The notes beneath the pieces are model-generated. The model saw nothing but the letters and a program-made list of their open reading frames with translations. It was not told where the DNA came from and made no database searches. Positions 33,470 to 48,433 of a stretch of DNA of 64,000 nt are shown piece after piece. Made by a program: the position numbers and the translations under genes. Numbering within the stretch: position 1 is the first letter of the stretch; each line of letters begins with the position of its first letter. This stretch comes from Sacculina carcini (lineage: Eukaryota; Arthropoda; Thecostraca; Sacculinidae). The stretch spans positions 10,346,907 through 10,410,906 of the forward strand of contig OU696577.1 in NCBI GenBank assembly GCA_916048095.2, read 5' to 3'.

Positions 33470-34835
33470 GTGAGAGATAGTGTGGTCGCCAGTGTGCCAT
33501 CAGTATTGTTACCTCCGACTTGCACGTGCCTAGATGACGATATCCAGGTGATCAGACGACCCTGAATGTCTGTCAAGCGGGCGTCAACACGGTAATGACC
33601 AGAAGCTGTTTGGTTCAGACTGGACACAGTCAGATTGTCCACTGAGACCTGCCCCGATAATGAAAACCACGTGTTTTCATGAAAACGCCAACACTGTACA
33701 GTCCACTCTTGGTTTACATGGAAATCCCCCAACATATATTGCATAATGAGTGTTGATATATTAAAAGCGGCAGTTTTTTTGCGATTCTCCTGGTTTCTTA
33801 ATAATGTCTCACTTCCCAGCTAGTTGCATGATTAGTGGAGAAGATTCTTGTAATTGAATTATCCTCACCTGGACGTCGGCTCCTTGTATCGAGTGCTTCT
33901 CTTCAGTGTATTGGTGGAATCCAGACGTGTTCGGCTCATGATAGAGCCTTGCTATTACATGCGGTCGGCCCGACGCCCTGCCGTCCTTGTCGACTCTGTC
34001 TGTCTTGGTCCAATTGACCGACAGACAATCTCCGCCGTCCGTCACAAGACCGTCCAGCAACTGTGAAAATGATCCTCCAATGCGACTGAGAGTCGGAGAA
34101 GACAGGGAAAAGTATTTGCTTGAGAGCAGACTTGCCGAACCAGGGGTCACTGTGAACACGAAAACTCCGTTTATGATCTTACCTACGTGACGCGGTGGGT
34201 GCAGCCCACAACTTCAAACAAAAAATGTGAGGAGCGTTTGTGTACAATAGTGTAGAATTTTGTTTTCGGAAAAATAGTATTAGTTAAATTAGCTTTACGG
34301 GATAATATAACAAACGGATAATAAATTAATAAATTAATAAATTAAGAGTGTCTGGTTTATGCATTCAGTGGTAGTGAAGTGGTCTGGGCGAGTGAACAAT
34401 AGCAAGAGCACTGAGTTTGTTGAGTAAAACTGCAACGTCCTGGACTCAGTTGTTTCGTGGCGCTGGAACTGACGCTAGGCCGCTTGCAAGAACATTATGA
34501 TGACCGCTATTGGTAATCTTCACTTGAACAGCGAACACAGCGCACCAAACTACATACAGCCAACAATGAGTCGCACTGTTGGGCGCAGCGTATGCCATAA
34601 TCAGGGATATTCACGGAAGAACAACTGTAAGGCGTGTGTGTGTGTGTGTGTGAGTCAGTGTTGACTATCATGAATGGCTGCGGTGTGATATACACCGTGA
34701 ACCAGTGCATATATATCAGTGTTATCCGCATTATAGTGCCACTCACTCACCTGACCAGTGCGTGGACAACACTGCCAGCAGCAGCATGACTCGCCACATC
34801 AACAATGAGAGGCGCGAGATGGTCGAGACAGCCAT
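33021..34835 (-). CDS. Unrecognised secreted glycoprotein, 281 aa
   Basis: Four exons on the minus strand: 34751-34835, 33869-34182, 33513-33693 and 33021-33286. All junctions have GT-AG and agree in phase (1, 0, 1). The product starts MAVSTISRLSLLMWRVMLLL, a signal peptide, and continues GKIINGVFVFTVTPGSAS. There are five N-glycosylation sequons (NWT, NTS, NLT, NQT, NNT-like) within residues 70-190 and few cysteines. The last exon changes character: it is basic and Gln/Ser/His-rich (RQQRRSRNKDG, HLQQRGDALSYSQRSNQHAG) and has no membrane segment. I do not recognise the family. The last exon could belong to a different transcript, but the phase match supports one gene. Confidence 0.55.
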
Positions 34836-35553
34836 GGTCAAGGACGGTCCAGCACCACAACACCACAACACAACTCTACTCGGTGTGTTGATGCGCGTAC
34901 AGAGGCGTCGCTCACACAAAGGGGGATGTGAACATAAGCGGCAGTGAGACAGCACTGCCTGTTGCTAGCAATTGCCTGCAACATAAGGCGCATGCATGCT
35001 GCAAACGGCCATACATGCAACTGCCTCAGTAAGCAGGCGGACGCACGCGCAGCCTTGCAACACACTCAGGTTTGCAACGGGAATGTGCAGTCAATCCAAG
35101 TGTGCATGATTGCACGTGACGCATATGTTCAAGATTGAAAGTGTGTGTGTGTGTGTCAGGTATATATTTCTGTATTTGTGTGTGCGTATTTATATTTATG
35201 TGTGTGTATTAGCAGACACATTGACCAAGACGCAGGTATCAATATTAGTATTTACAAGTGCTGCTTCACTTCCGCCATGGGCACGAATAAAAGATGACTG
35301 AACAAATGTGGTGTATTCGATGACGATGAATCAAATGAAGCAGATATGAAATATTTGACTGTGAATATCCGCCGATCACAACGAATATTCACCATCGTTC
35401 ACACAACCAACACAACCAACACAACCAACACAATAACACACCACCTCTATACACCGATGTCACACACATACGAGCATTGTGGTCATAATGGTCAATTACA
35501 ACTGAAAATCACACGGACAGAAATCCATATACATACACATATAAAATAACTCC

Positions 35554-35586
<33 letters not shown>

Positions 35587-37314
35587 ACACATACACACAC
35601 ACACTCACGCTCTATGACCACTGGAGACTACGCACGCATAATCGCGCGCAATATTAAAATCATTGAACAAGGTGAAACTGGACGAGCGTGAACGTTATAA
35701 ATTGTCTCACCTCAATCCGCACACACTTGATCATTGCAACGAACAAGTAGAAAAGCACAAAATAGACTGGTGTATTGATATACGCGTGCGCCTACAAAAA
35801 CAGCACCACTGCGAGAACACCACACACACACACACATACGAGCATTGTGGTCATAATGGTAACACAATACGCACAAGTCAGCAAGTTATCAAATCAAAAC
35901 GTATATAAGGTAACGGATGATTGTAAATAGTGCTTGTTCAGCAAGAAAAAGCGGACTAATAACACAAAAAAAGAAGAGCACATTGGAAATGAGAACAGGC
36001 GAAACCGTGAACAAAATGTCGCAAACACAATACACGGCACGACAATATATACACGACATACAACAGTTAATCTATAACAATGATTACTAAATAAACGAGC
36101 GTCGATCTGAACAAATCTACTATGAAATCTACATATGAAACATGAAATATGTGGATTACTCCATAAATAAACAGCTCATTAGCTACAAAAGTGTGCGACA
36201 TTCAATATTTCACATCGTGACAGTCACACTAGAGTCGATCACAGCTAACTGCTGAAGATGAGGGCTTATATTTCAATATCAATAGCTCATGCCAGCCAAT
36301 ATATAAATAAAAATTCATTCTCTACCATTGTGCGCATGGCTAAATATTATCGCCTTAGATGTGTTAACTTTAACATGTTCGTAGTGAGCTAAATTTGTAT
36401 ATCTAGCAAAAGCGTTAGTGTCTCACTTTCATAATCCAACGAATTTGATAAGTCGACAGGTTTAACAAAAACAATACCACAGCAGCACTTTCACTACCCA
36501 CTATCCCGGCGGAGCAGAATTTCATTGGGCGAATTCTATAATCCACAGTCCCTGTCCACCCAGCAGTAAATAATGGTACCAGATATCAGTCATGTGTTGT
36601 GTCATGCATTCTGGGGAGGTGGCCCTCTCTGATACGTCTTACGTCCATGTGGCGCCATAGCGTTGAGAGGGTCGATTCTGCGGTGGCAGCGAGCTGCACG
36701 GGACACACCTGTGTGTTCATAAGCTTCGGCTTCTTCCCGTGTAGCAGTTGTCACTTAGGCATTCAAGCTTTAACTAATGCTCAAAATCAACACTTTGATT
36801 TCACACTTTTATCTATGTCAGATAAACAAAACGCATTTTAGCAAAAAATTGGTAACACTGAAATCAGAATTGAAATGAGAAAGTCGGACTGAATTATTAA
36901 AATCATATAAATAAAACATCCGATTAAGTCAGGAAAATGTAAACACTACATTCCAATGCAATTCCTAATCAACAAAAGTGTAATTAAATACTGCTTTGTG
37001 TTTTTGTAATATTGAATTCCTGATTCAAGTTGCACAATATGCAATAAAATTAACAATTATAGTAAATCAAACGAATAACACGATCATAAAGACAATAAAT
37101 TTCGCGATTTTCCACTTTATGAGTGAAATGTTTACCTGGCATTCTTAGTGTGTAATAATTCCAGTAACTGGAATGGATGACAAAGTCGTTTGTTAGATGT
37201 TATTGCGTCAGGGTTTTGTGGAATTGTTTTCTGTGTATTGCGTTTATGATGTCAACTGTAACTTCATCTTGTGCAATGGTGTTTTCGACGTGTAGAGGAC
37301 ACAAGTAGTGTAAA
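34836..37314. other. 2.5-kb intergenic region with repeats
   Basis: No gene is seen. It contains (TG)n at 34638-34655 nearby and 35140-35155, (ACACAACCA)n at 35400-35430, (CA)n at 35551-35600, and a direct repeat of CATACGAGCATTGTGGTCAT at about 35468 and 35836. A 5'-truncated SINE copy is at 36504-36780. The flanking genes are divergent. Confidence 0.5.
36504..36780 (+). mobile_element. tRNA-Val-like SINE, copy 2 (5'-truncated)
   Basis: Starts inside the B-box end of the tRNA head (CCCGGCGGAGCAGAATTTCA) and continues through the body to GCATTCAAGCTTTAAC. It lacks the A box, so it cannot be transcribed by itself. Confidence 0.85.
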
Positions 37315-38406
<1,092 letters not shown>

Positions 38407-38905
38407 GACGAGCGACTCAGTGTTTCGTCACAGCCATTACTCGTGAAGCGGGGTGACCGGTGTCGTGTCATGCTCAGCTATGTGTATGCTTGTGTGTGTG
38501 CATTGTCGGTGCAATTATTGTTTATCTGCCTTCGTTCGAGATTCGGTTGCGACACCGCCGTGTATATACAAGAGTTGTTTAGATGACGTGAACTGTAGAT
38601 AGTGGAAGATTGGATTGCTGTGGCAGCAGCTGTGTGCATGTTATAAATTCATTGCTACCACTTCAACACGTATATTATCTCGGTCGTATTGAAATGGAAT
38701 GGTCTCTATTGTGGGTGAGAAGTTGTGTTGGGTGTATTGATTATGTGTTTATGACTGACTTGGAGGCTATTGTATAGCGCAGTTGCGCCACTTTTGTTGG
38801 ACAAGTTGTGTCAGAATAAATCTCACTGCGGTGCTGTATCATGCTTGTTCTTCTCAGTAATCTTCCACATGTAAAACAGCATAAAGCACCACTTGACACG
38901 CGCTG
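38407..38905. other. Tail-to-tail spacer between CHIC and ANAPC4
   Basis: About 500 bases that hold the CHIC 3' untranslated region (signal AATAAA at 38815-38820). I see no clear minus-strand AATAAA close to the ANAPC4 stop, so the two 3' regions may overlap. Confidence 0.5.
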
Positions 38906-41900
38906 TCACACGAGGTCGTACACCGTGGCGCGACCACTGGCCGTGTGCACGAGCGTCAGTAACCTGCGTTCTCCGCTCACTGCCAGACAGAGAGGTGCAG
39001 TGGCAGTGAGTGTGGCGCCGTGCTGCCAACACTGCTGCTCATTATCAGGCGTGCACCATACGTCCAGCCACATCAGCGACCATACACCACCACCTCCCTC
39101 CGTCTCCACCAGCACGCACGCGCACAATTCACCGCCGTCCTCCCTGTCACTACACAGCGCCACCTGTCTCACACTGGCACCGCTTGCTGACTGGGGTAGT
39201 TGCAGTCGCCGTTGTGCTAGCAACTGCGAGTCAGTCGTCGTCTCAAGCAGCCATAACTGCTGTCTGTCTGGAAGCGAGAGAGACGAGGTAACGCACAAGC
39301 AGCGACACTGTCCCTGCGACGACCAGGCAAACACCACGTCACGCGCACTCGACAACGTCTCACAGTGTTCAAACAGACAATGACGGCCGGCCAACTCGAC
39401 TCGTCCGCCGTCGACCGCCGCGAATACGTCGTCAATTGCGGTGTGCAGTAGATCAACACAGTGAGGAAGAGAAGTGCTGGTGTTGTCGGTGGCAGATATA
39501 ACCAGCGGCCACTCACTATCATCGTCCTCGTGCTCGCCTGGCTGTTGCACGTGTTGCAGCCACGAGGCGTCATAATCACGTGGCTGGTGGACGGAGACAG
39601 GAGGCTCGCAGTCTGCTGGTGCCAGGTAGCGGCCCACTTCAGGCAGCACTGAAAGCAGTACTGACTGGCAGCCCGGGGACACTCGCAGCTGAGCGCTGAG
39701 CAAGTGCACGATACGAGCCAGCTGACGCGGCGACATGGCAGCGCAGTCGGCCGGCGGAGTCTCCTCTGCCAGTCTGCGTACTGCCGCACATAACCAGCGC
39801 AACCACGCATCAAGCCCGGCCGTTGTGCGTCGCACGGCCGCTTGCAAACGGTCAACACACCGCAACGCGCCTGCTGCTCGCTGCACACAGCACTGTGCGC
39901 GTTCGTGTGGCGTGACACGAGTTGTGAGCAGTTCAGTGAGTTGTAGCAGCGCCGGTCTCACGTGACGCTGCAGCAGACGCGTGAGCAGCGCCGTGTTGAC
40001 TCGAGTTGTGTGTCTCAGTCGTGCCACGCCCTTGTCTCCCAGCTCAGATAACAACCAGTGTTCCACGACACCGCAGCTCGGCGTGCCCAGCAGCAGTAGT
40101 TCCAACATCGCCGCAGAGATGGCGCTGTCATCACCCGAACACGACGCCTTGTCGCCACACAACGAATTCTGTACACAAATATACGCGCGATTCACCTCTC
40201 CTCTATACATGTTTTGGACGATTCCAGTACATGAGACTATTCGCATTTGTCCCATATCACTGAATTCGCCTGTAATTAATAATAATAAATCAACCGGTGC
40301 CCACAACCGCCTACTAGAACCGAAATCTTCCAGAAAACATCTGCCTAGCGCACGAAACGGCCATATTAACACGGCAATGCAGTGAAACAAGACATATGTG
40401 GCGTACTGACGGCCAGTTTGGACAGAGGCGCGTCCAGTTCGAGCACAGTGGCGCGCCAAGCGTCGCACGAGGCAGTGACGGCGCGGCGCAGGTAGTTGAG
40501 ACGCACGTGCAAGCGGTGATGCGTGACAGCCAGACGACGCCAGCGAGCAGCTCGCTTGCCCAACACGCTCGTGTCAAACAACAGTAACTGCGACACTGCA
40601 CCCCCTGACACACACACACACACACACGTGCGTGTAGTTGATTCAAGCAGACAACACTGAGCACAGACATGAGGAATATATATACGTTCAATCTGTGATG
40701 AGGCTGAGGTGCCGGGAAATCACGAGCACGAGATACAATAACAACGAGGACGCAGTGACACTGTGCGACACCGCCAGTTTATTATATCAGTTATCTCACC
40801 ATTGTCATTGTGGCGACACACGACAGCTAGACGGTGCAGTTGTGGAGACATTGACAAACACACGGGCACAGTGTCACACTGCACGCGAGCCACACACAAC
40901 ACGCCGTCCAGTAACACGCGCACACTGCCATCCTCACAACCTAACAACATTTCATCCAAATAGCAACATTATATATGGATGATAGACATGATAGCAATGC
41001 ATACTACTATGAACTCATGAGTAATTTGCACAGTACTGCATGTGGGTGTGTTTGTCTTATGCCATCAAAAGTACACCACGTAAGCTCGCTGATTATTTGC
41101 ATTTGCACACTAATGCATGTGTGTGTGTGTGTCTTGGTCTAGACTCCATCAAAAGTATACCACGTAAGCTGGCTGAGCTACTGATTATACACACAAGCCG
41201 AGCGTATCAAGTGACCATATAGAGATAGATATCAACTATCGCTCACCTATGGCCAGTACAGTGAGGCAATCAGGTTGCGCCACCTGGTGAGCGTCGTGAG
41301 AACTAGAGTTTACAGCGGAGGCCGCAGTTGGAGTTGGCACGTCGTCTGATAACAGCGGTGGTAGTGTTGGTAGCACGGTGTCACTGGGTCCAGTCTCCAG
41401 CTCATCCAACTCATTGTCATTATCCCCGCCATCACTGTCCCACTCATCACTCTCTCCCACATCACCCATACTCTGACAACACACACGCAGTCCACCAGCT
41501 CTAGTAAAAAACAATTGGCTGATTGTGCTCGGTCTTCAATGACTGCTAATTGTTGCGAGTTGTTGCAATTGTTAGCAATGACCAGCGGCAGGGTGATATT
41601 CATTGTTGCTCTTTGAAATACGCGTGAAAAACTGTCAATATTCACACAGACAGAGCAATGAACACACAACCAACACTGCAAAAAGTTGTGCACTTGACAC
41701 TTTCGCTCCTTTCTGTCTGTGTGTATGCATGTGTGTGTGCTCGTGCAGTTGACATAACGTACTCGGCAGTGGACGGAAGATCGTGGTGGCAGCTGAGACC
41801 ACGTAGACGCACACACAACCACAGTCAGTGTGTCAGTGTGAACCGCTTCACCGCACTCCAGCTCCAACTGACACATCACACCTGCACACACACACACGTG

Positions 41901-42666
41901 ATGAAATAGCCCAGCGGAGAATATCACTGATGCCAGCTTATTGCAGCGCCAATTGGTTCATTAAAGGCTAGTGCCGCAATCTGTCGACATAGAGGAGAAA
42001 ATATCGTTCATAAGGCACCAATTAATCCGCCCATCTGATCGTATTTTACACACACACACACAGACACATACAAGCAATAATACTACGGCGAGTGCGCGTG
42101 TGTGTTATGAGTACCAGAAGAGTAGGCGACCATGAGCACTCGTCCGTCAGGTCGCCAGCACGTGGCGGTCACGCTGATAACTCGCTCGTCGGAGGGCGCC
42201 ACTGACTGTGGTGGCGGCGACGTGGTCCATACTCGCTGCAACATCATTGAGTACAGCGACACTGAGCCTGGTACAAGCGCACACACATAATGATAACATC
42301 TAAAACACCCAGTAACTCGATAAATTCAACATTCAAAATGCATACGATAAAGTGATTGAATCATGTCTTTTAAACTATTGAAAACCGATGAAAATTGTGA
42401 AAAATTAAGCAATGACCAAGTGCCTTGTGCAGAACAAAATAAATAAATTGAAACTTGAAAATAAAAACTTATAACACTTTCATTTTCCCTCAGACCATGT
42501 GACCATGCAAGTCACATGTTAACCGGCCAACATGCACTGACGGGAAAAATAACTGACCATTCACAAGAACCGCTGCAAATAAGTCCATCTTCGGAGACCA
42601 AACCACTCGAGAAATCTCGCACGAAATGCATTTGTCGTACGCCTGCTCCAATTCGTACCCGACCAT
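38906..42666 (-). CDS. ANAPC4: Anaphase-promoting complex subunit 4
   Basis: Seven exons on the minus strand: 42558-42666, 42115-42267, 41763-41881, 41247-41472, 40800-40940, 40411-40604 and 38906-40168, giving 734 residues (human 808). APC4 is a scaffold of the platform of the anaphase-promoting ubiquitin ligase. The N-terminal WD40 propeller is recognisable (VVWSPKMDLFAAVLVNGSVS, ATCWRPDGRVLMVAYSSG, GCEDGSVRVLLDGV), with an acidic insertion (DEWDSDGGDNDNELDELE). It is followed by the long helical domain (LNYLRRAVTASCDAWRATVL) and the second WD-like half encoded by one large exon. The C-terminal end is RATVYDLV, shorter than in human and without its acidic tail. ATG at 42666 has an in-frame stop upstream. 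Two acceptors follow (TG)n tracts. Phases agree at all six introns. Confidence 0.95.
41038..41195. repeat. Tandem duplication in an ANAPC4 intron
   Basis: CCATCAAAAGTACACCACGT with its (TG)n neighbourhood at 41038-41110 is repeated at 41113-41195 with small changes. Intronic; no function inferred. Confidence 0.75.
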
Positions 42667-43455
42667 TGCTCCAGCTATGCAGCTTCAATGCTTACTTCAA
42701 TAAACGTATGAACGATGAAAAATAGAATATCAGACCATGTATAGATATCTCACAAAACATTGAACAACTGCGCATAGCCAAATAACAATGCCTTCACACA
42801 AAACAGTTAGAAAAGACCGCAATTCTCAACACTCTTCAAATTGTTACCCAAAAATTAGTGCTGGAACTAGAAAATACTTTGTACGTATACACTAACAGTA
42901 CCACAATAACTAAATCATCCATGTAATTAATTTCTATATGTAATTGATTAATAATAATAATTTAACTAAACGAAACTCAGAAACGATCACATTGGGTTGA
43001 TTGATTGATTTTCAACGACTATAAAACAACTTAATTTGAATGTTTAGGAATTGTTTTTCCTTGTGTTTCACTGTTTTTATTTATTTATTAAATCAAACAA
43101 CCAACAGGATGTAATCTCTATTACAGGCTAACAAGCACACAAGTAAAAATATATAAAAAACAAACATTCAGAATTATAATATGAGCAGCGAGTGAGAAAT
43201 CACACACACACACGCACAAAGTTGAACAAATCCAGATGGAACGCAGCATCAAATTTGCAGATAAAATCAATATCATGAAAAAGGCAACCATATGCCTCAA
43301 AACAGCACAAGCAAATGAATTAGTTTAATCACAGCCGCATAACAATATTTACACAAGACATCACACATGATGAACGGAATCGAAAGTTTCAGTGGAATCC
43401 AATGAGCCGGCTCATGGCACTCAGCCAGCGCAATGAACACGAGCGATGCCTGCTG
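42667..43455. other. Spacer between TTC5 and ANAPC4
   Basis: No gene is seen. TTTATTTATTTATT at about 43077-43090 gives overlapping AATAAA signals on the minus strand and is the likely polyadenylation site of TTC5. The ANAPC4 promoter must lie between here and 42,700; no TATA box is obvious. Confidence 0.55.
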
Positions 43456-44145
43456 CTACGCGTGATACGTGGCGCTGAACTCGATAGGAGCCCTGCACGA
43501 GGGCAGAAGACGTCTGCCATTGACCACCAGCGAGAGAGGAGACTGCACGCGAATCAAACGAAAATCCGCCTTCTGTACGCACAAACAAACAGTTATAGTT
43601 ACACAAAAAACACATGAATACACAGTGAAATAAGATGAGAGCGATGTAACTCACAGTTTGCTCAAAATCTACAGAGACCAGTTTGACGAGGGGCTCTGCT
43701 ATGACGATCATGTCGCCGGGCAAGAATGTCTTGCTGGCAGCCAAGTTGTACACATTGACCGCCACACAACTCCTGGCCGCGTCAATCATGCAGAACGTGC
43801 TGCCAACACACACACACACACACACACACATCGTCAAAGAGCGAGCGAATGAGCCGGGGTGCTGTGTCAATATGCGGGAATCTATCGTTCAACAGACGCC
43901 TGGGTTCTCATGACATCATGACATGTACAAGCAGAGAATACGTTCATCAACACACAAACATACATCACTACCGCACAATATGACTGACACACAATTATTG
44001 CAATTTATTTCTCGCTGTAGATTTGTCCAGAATGAACCGATTTTGTCTATGTATGCTGACGTTGTGGTAGCACAAACAGCTGAAAACAATCCCTGTTCAA
44101 CTGGGTCCCACACGCTCATCAAGTGAGAGAGCAAGTGTTTGACAG

Positions 44146-44180
<35 letters not shown>

Positions 44181-45006
44181 GGAGCAGTACTGACAATGAG
44201 ACCGCGTGTTGCGCGTTCACAGTGGCCACCAGCTTGCCGACCACGAGACAGCCTGTGTTATTGCCCGGCTGCAGTTCAGACAGCAGTACTTGTCGCAGTG
44301 AAGGAGACCCTGCCACCTCACACGAGTACGGACCCAGTTTGGGACGAGACAGCGACTGTACGTACACACACACACACACATACACACACCAATAATCTAC
44401 ACAAGCGTTGTTGTCAATAAACAGTGTAATTTCCTGAAATAATAGTCGACTGACAATCTCGTAACACGATATTCATCACATGTTCACTGCTGACACAACG
44501 CTACCATACTCCCGCCATACATTACATTACTGCCACAACACACATAATCAGTGAGATATATGCCAGTTTCACCTCAATGGCGGCCATCAACTTCCTCTGC
44601 TTCAAGTGACCGCACTGTCGCACCAACGTGTCCACCTCGGCCACAAATGCGGCGACACTGTGACGTTTGTCGCGCGCTTCTTGCCACGCTGGCTCCAGCT
44701 CGGCGGCCAGTGATACAGATTGTAGTGCTGCCTGATATTCCTCGATGAACTGGTAACACTACACACCACAACATCCAAACAACACATTTCCAAGCTCCCA
44801 TAAACTTATTTTTATATAAGAAAAACTGAACTGTCAAAACAAAAACCTAAACAACTTCAAATGCTATTGTTTACCTAATCTCCCGGCACTTCCACTCATA
44901 ATACAACGCACACATACACACGCACATACACACAGATACACTCACTGTTGCTCTATTGTAGTGTAGCTCTGCACTGTACTTCACCACCGGGTCCTTCTCC
45001 TGAGAA

Positions 45007-45046
<40 letters not shown>

Positions 45047-47700
45047 GCCATGAAACGTGCAATACGCCAACACAAAATACATCGTGCTATTATTGACAAG
45101 ACGAGTCAATGAACCAAACCAATCATTAGTTAACATAACGTCAACAGTATAATCAAATACACGCTAAATGACAGACCATTTGATAAATATATTCAGCCGG
45201 TTATGCTAACAATTACTGACACATGTACGCTAATGGAATAAGAAAGAAGAAATTGTGCATATAAGTCATTATTATCCCTATAACGCCGCACTTTTGATCG
45301 GGTTTTGCCAAAAAATTCACTGTTTTTTTGCTTGTTCATCTCGATGGTGTTGAATCTATTGTCACTAAACAAGATTACCACCCTTCTTCCACTATGATCG
45401 TTACATCGTGTAGAAGACGTGACAGTCGGCACTTACTGCTACTTACTGGATATTATCAGCACATAACATAAGCCAATGAACCAAACACTACCAAATCAAC
45501 ACGCTCGACATCATGTATTCTGATAGAAAACCCGCTAATCTGCCGTCATATTCTGCCACTCTCCCTTGCTGAACAGTTCATTGTGCAGCATTTATCAGAC
45601 ATAGCAAGCACACACATCACCACTGCGCCCTCACATGCACCACACCACCTCACAACACCGTGTCATCCAGTGTTCAACACGCACGGCGGAACGGTAGGCG
45701 GCCAGACACTGATCCAGCACGCGCTGCTGCTGTCCGCCGCCGTGAAAATACGACCAGAAGAGCGCGTTGGCCAGCACGAGCCACGAACGACCGTCACTCA
45801 CGTCCACGCGCACCGCCTGCCGCGCCCTGGCAACACTGCGCTCAATCTGGCAACTCTTGGACTCGCCGTCGCCCGTGCACTTGGCAGCACTGGCCAGCTC
45901 GCGCTCCACGATGGACAGCTGGCGCAACGCCACGGCACTCTCCTGCTGCTCGACAAAACAAGTAAAAGTCAACACAGTGTGTGATGCATGATCTCACACA
46001 ATACCACCACATCTCGGTGTGTTGCGGCTGAATAATAAAAACAAGAAACCAGCCCCACACTCTTCGTGAATAACAGGATATCAGCGAGAGAGAAAGAGAG
46101 AGGGAGAGATGGCAGTAGACAGAGGAGAGGAGGCACCAGTTGGACGGCTCGAGAGAAACAGTGACGCGCCGTGGACGAGTCACCACGCTTCCACACGCAC
46201 GCGCCCAGCTCAGTCCAGGCGGGTGCGTGTTGTGGTTGCAGCTTGGTGGCGCGAGTTAGCACGTGCTCGCACTCGGCGCGATACTGCTCGTCAATGTTGA
46301 GCAGACGCCCACGCGCCAGCAAGTAGCGACACCGCTCCGACACCGGCGCACTAGATATACTGTCTGACAGACGCATGACATAACCGGCCCATATACGTTC
46401 AATATTATTGCGCCATATTTCAGGCCGCGTATTATTATGGTCTGTGGCCAATATGGAAATTGTGTGCAGCGTATTGAGACGCTGATTGATAAACTGGGAA
46501 ACACAACTTGACAAAACAAGCACACAATTTCAATAAGAAACATTATAATTTCAAATCAACGCAAATTTCACAAACGAAGAGCATTATTGCTTACCGTCCA
46601 ATTTTTCTGCAAGTTCCAGAAGCCGTTCCATTTGCTGTCGAACAAGGTGCGGCTTATTGTCGGCCTCAGAAAGACTGTGATTCTCGAAAAAACGATCTCT
46701 GAATGTGTAGAGCTCGTCTACTTCTGTCTGAAATGCACACGACCAACGAAAAATCACTGTAAAATGCACGTGCAAAATCGACGCAAAACGAGGAATGTTT
46801 TACTTTAAAAGAAGAAAAACGCATACGAGTCGATGTCAATATCAATTTGTGTAGAGAAGAGATTGAAGAGAATAATAATGCGAAGCATATTGCCTGTTTA
46901 AGTACCCGACATTCATTAAAACCTAGTCTGAACTGGTTCAGAACTGTGGTGCGCCACGTGTAACAATGTCACGCACCGCTTAAGGTTAAAAGGTTATAGG
47001 CCTAAGTAACAGCTGCTACACGGGAAGAAGCCGAAGCTTATGAACACACAGGTGTGCCCGTGCAGCCCACTGCCACCGCAGAACTGTTCCTCTCCACGCT
47101 ATGGCGCCACAAGGACGGAAGACGTATTAGAGAGGGCCACCTCCCCAGAAAACATGACACAACATATGACTGACATCTGGTAACATCATTTACTGCTGGG
47201 TGGACAGGAGCTGTGGATGATAGAATTCGCCCAATGAAATTCTGCTCCGCCGGGTTTAGAACCACGGACCTCCCGCTGGTGAGGCGGGTGTGCTAACACT
47301 ACACCACGGAGTCCATTTCGCAGAGCCTGCCAGAAACACATGCACAATGTCCTCTGTCCTATAAGTAATGCGTGTATTACTTATTAGCTTTGTCTTCTGC
47401 TTCTGCAAGAGCGGTGCAATTGTATATTCTGTATGTGCAGTCCTGTGTATGTCGCAATAAACAGTCGGTCCAGAGAACTCGCCCTGTTTGCATGTTACGC
47501 TCCGTGGCGAGCTAAACGCCACAGAACTATAATTGAAAATTAGCTCCGTAAATTAGCTCCGTGTCTCTACGATGACAGAGACAGGGAAGAGTATGTTTTA
47601 TTACATTAAAACAGGAAACAATTTAGACTGTATTAGTGTGGGTCTACAGATGAGTAGCATGCAAACTCACCTCCAGTTTGATTAATTGCTGCTCCATCAT
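43456..47700 (-). CDS. TTC5: TTC5 (Strap), TPR protein
   Basis: Nine exons on the minus strand: 47671-47700, 46595-46727, 46137-46363, 45685-45948, 44946-44999, 44573-44758, 44195-44355, 43655-43799 and 43456-43572. All phases agree and the product has 438 residues (human 440). TTC5 is a stress-responsive p300 cofactor and, in mammals, the factor that recognises nascent tubulin for mRNA autoregulation. The N-terminus MMEQQLIKLETEVDELYTFRDRFFE matches the family. TPR helices follow (APAWTELGACVWKRGDSSTA, DVSDGRSWLVLANALFWSYF, ELEPAWQEARD). The C-terminal OB fold is intact (GCLVVGKLVATVNAQHAVSF, CVAVNVYNLA, RVQSPLSLVVNGRR). The first exon holds only ten codons. Intron 1 (943 bp) contains a SINE. 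The 5' end is divergent from NFYA. Confidence 0.95.
46981..47314 (-). mobile_element. tRNA-Val-like SINE, copy 3
   Basis: Full-length copy in intron 1 of TTC5, same strand as the gene. The head reads GGACTCCGTGGTGTAGTGTT on the minus strand, and the tail is AACCTTTTAACCTT at 46981-46995. Together with copies 1 and 2 it defines the family. Confidence 0.88.
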
Positions 47701-48433
47701 GTGCCACCTGAAAATTAGATCACGTCACACGCATCGCCCATAAACAGTACTAATTTGCGTTCAATTCCATTTGGGCATACCGTCTGCTATTCATATGCAA
47801 CGCCAAGCAAAAATTTAAGCGCCTATCTGGAGTTTATACCAGGATTTTGACAGAAGCTTCAAACTGTAGAAAATAACGAACTGGACAAAAATTTCGCTTC
47901 ATGGATCATAATTACAAAATCGACGAATACATTTGTGTCGTTTAAAGAAATAATATTCCCGCCTCTGACTTCAAGTATAACGAAACATGAACGCAACCAC
48001 ATACAATGACCACAGGTTACCCGTGTCGTGAGTAAGAAAATACTAACAAAAATAGCTAAAAATTTGAAATATTTCAACTAGCAGCCCTCGTATATGGTGT
48101 TTGTATGAGCTGCGTCGTGTTAACGTACAATTGTAAGTTCGCAAAAATATTCATGGCAATTGTGTATTGCTGTTGCTTGTTCTGTGTTTTCATGAGATAA
48201 TAGGTATTCTGTCCCATCGTATCGAAATAACATTGTATCTTGGCTGTTTTTTGTTATGTATGGCTTTGAAGATGTGGATGTATAAATACGCCGATGTTCC
48301 TCGAATGAATGAAACCGATCATGGAATAGTGAACAATTTTCATGAGCACAGGTAGATACTTGTTTACCATGGACTCAGCCAATAGTCGTACCGTATACGG
48401 CTCCACATTGTTGTTTGTTTCAGTTGTGCTCCA
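47701..48433. other. Bidirectional promoter region of TTC5 and NFYA
   Basis: Head-to-head spacer of about 730 bases. An acceptor-like TTTGTTTCAG at 48411-48420 just before the NFYA ATG suggests a 5' untranslated exon for NFYA upstream. No TATA box is evident. Confidence 0.45.

Noticed and set aside
39217-39918. 233-residue open frame inside ANAPC4
   Set aside because: Alternative frame of the large ANAPC4 exon, which carries the family homology; low stop density comes from GC-rich sequence.
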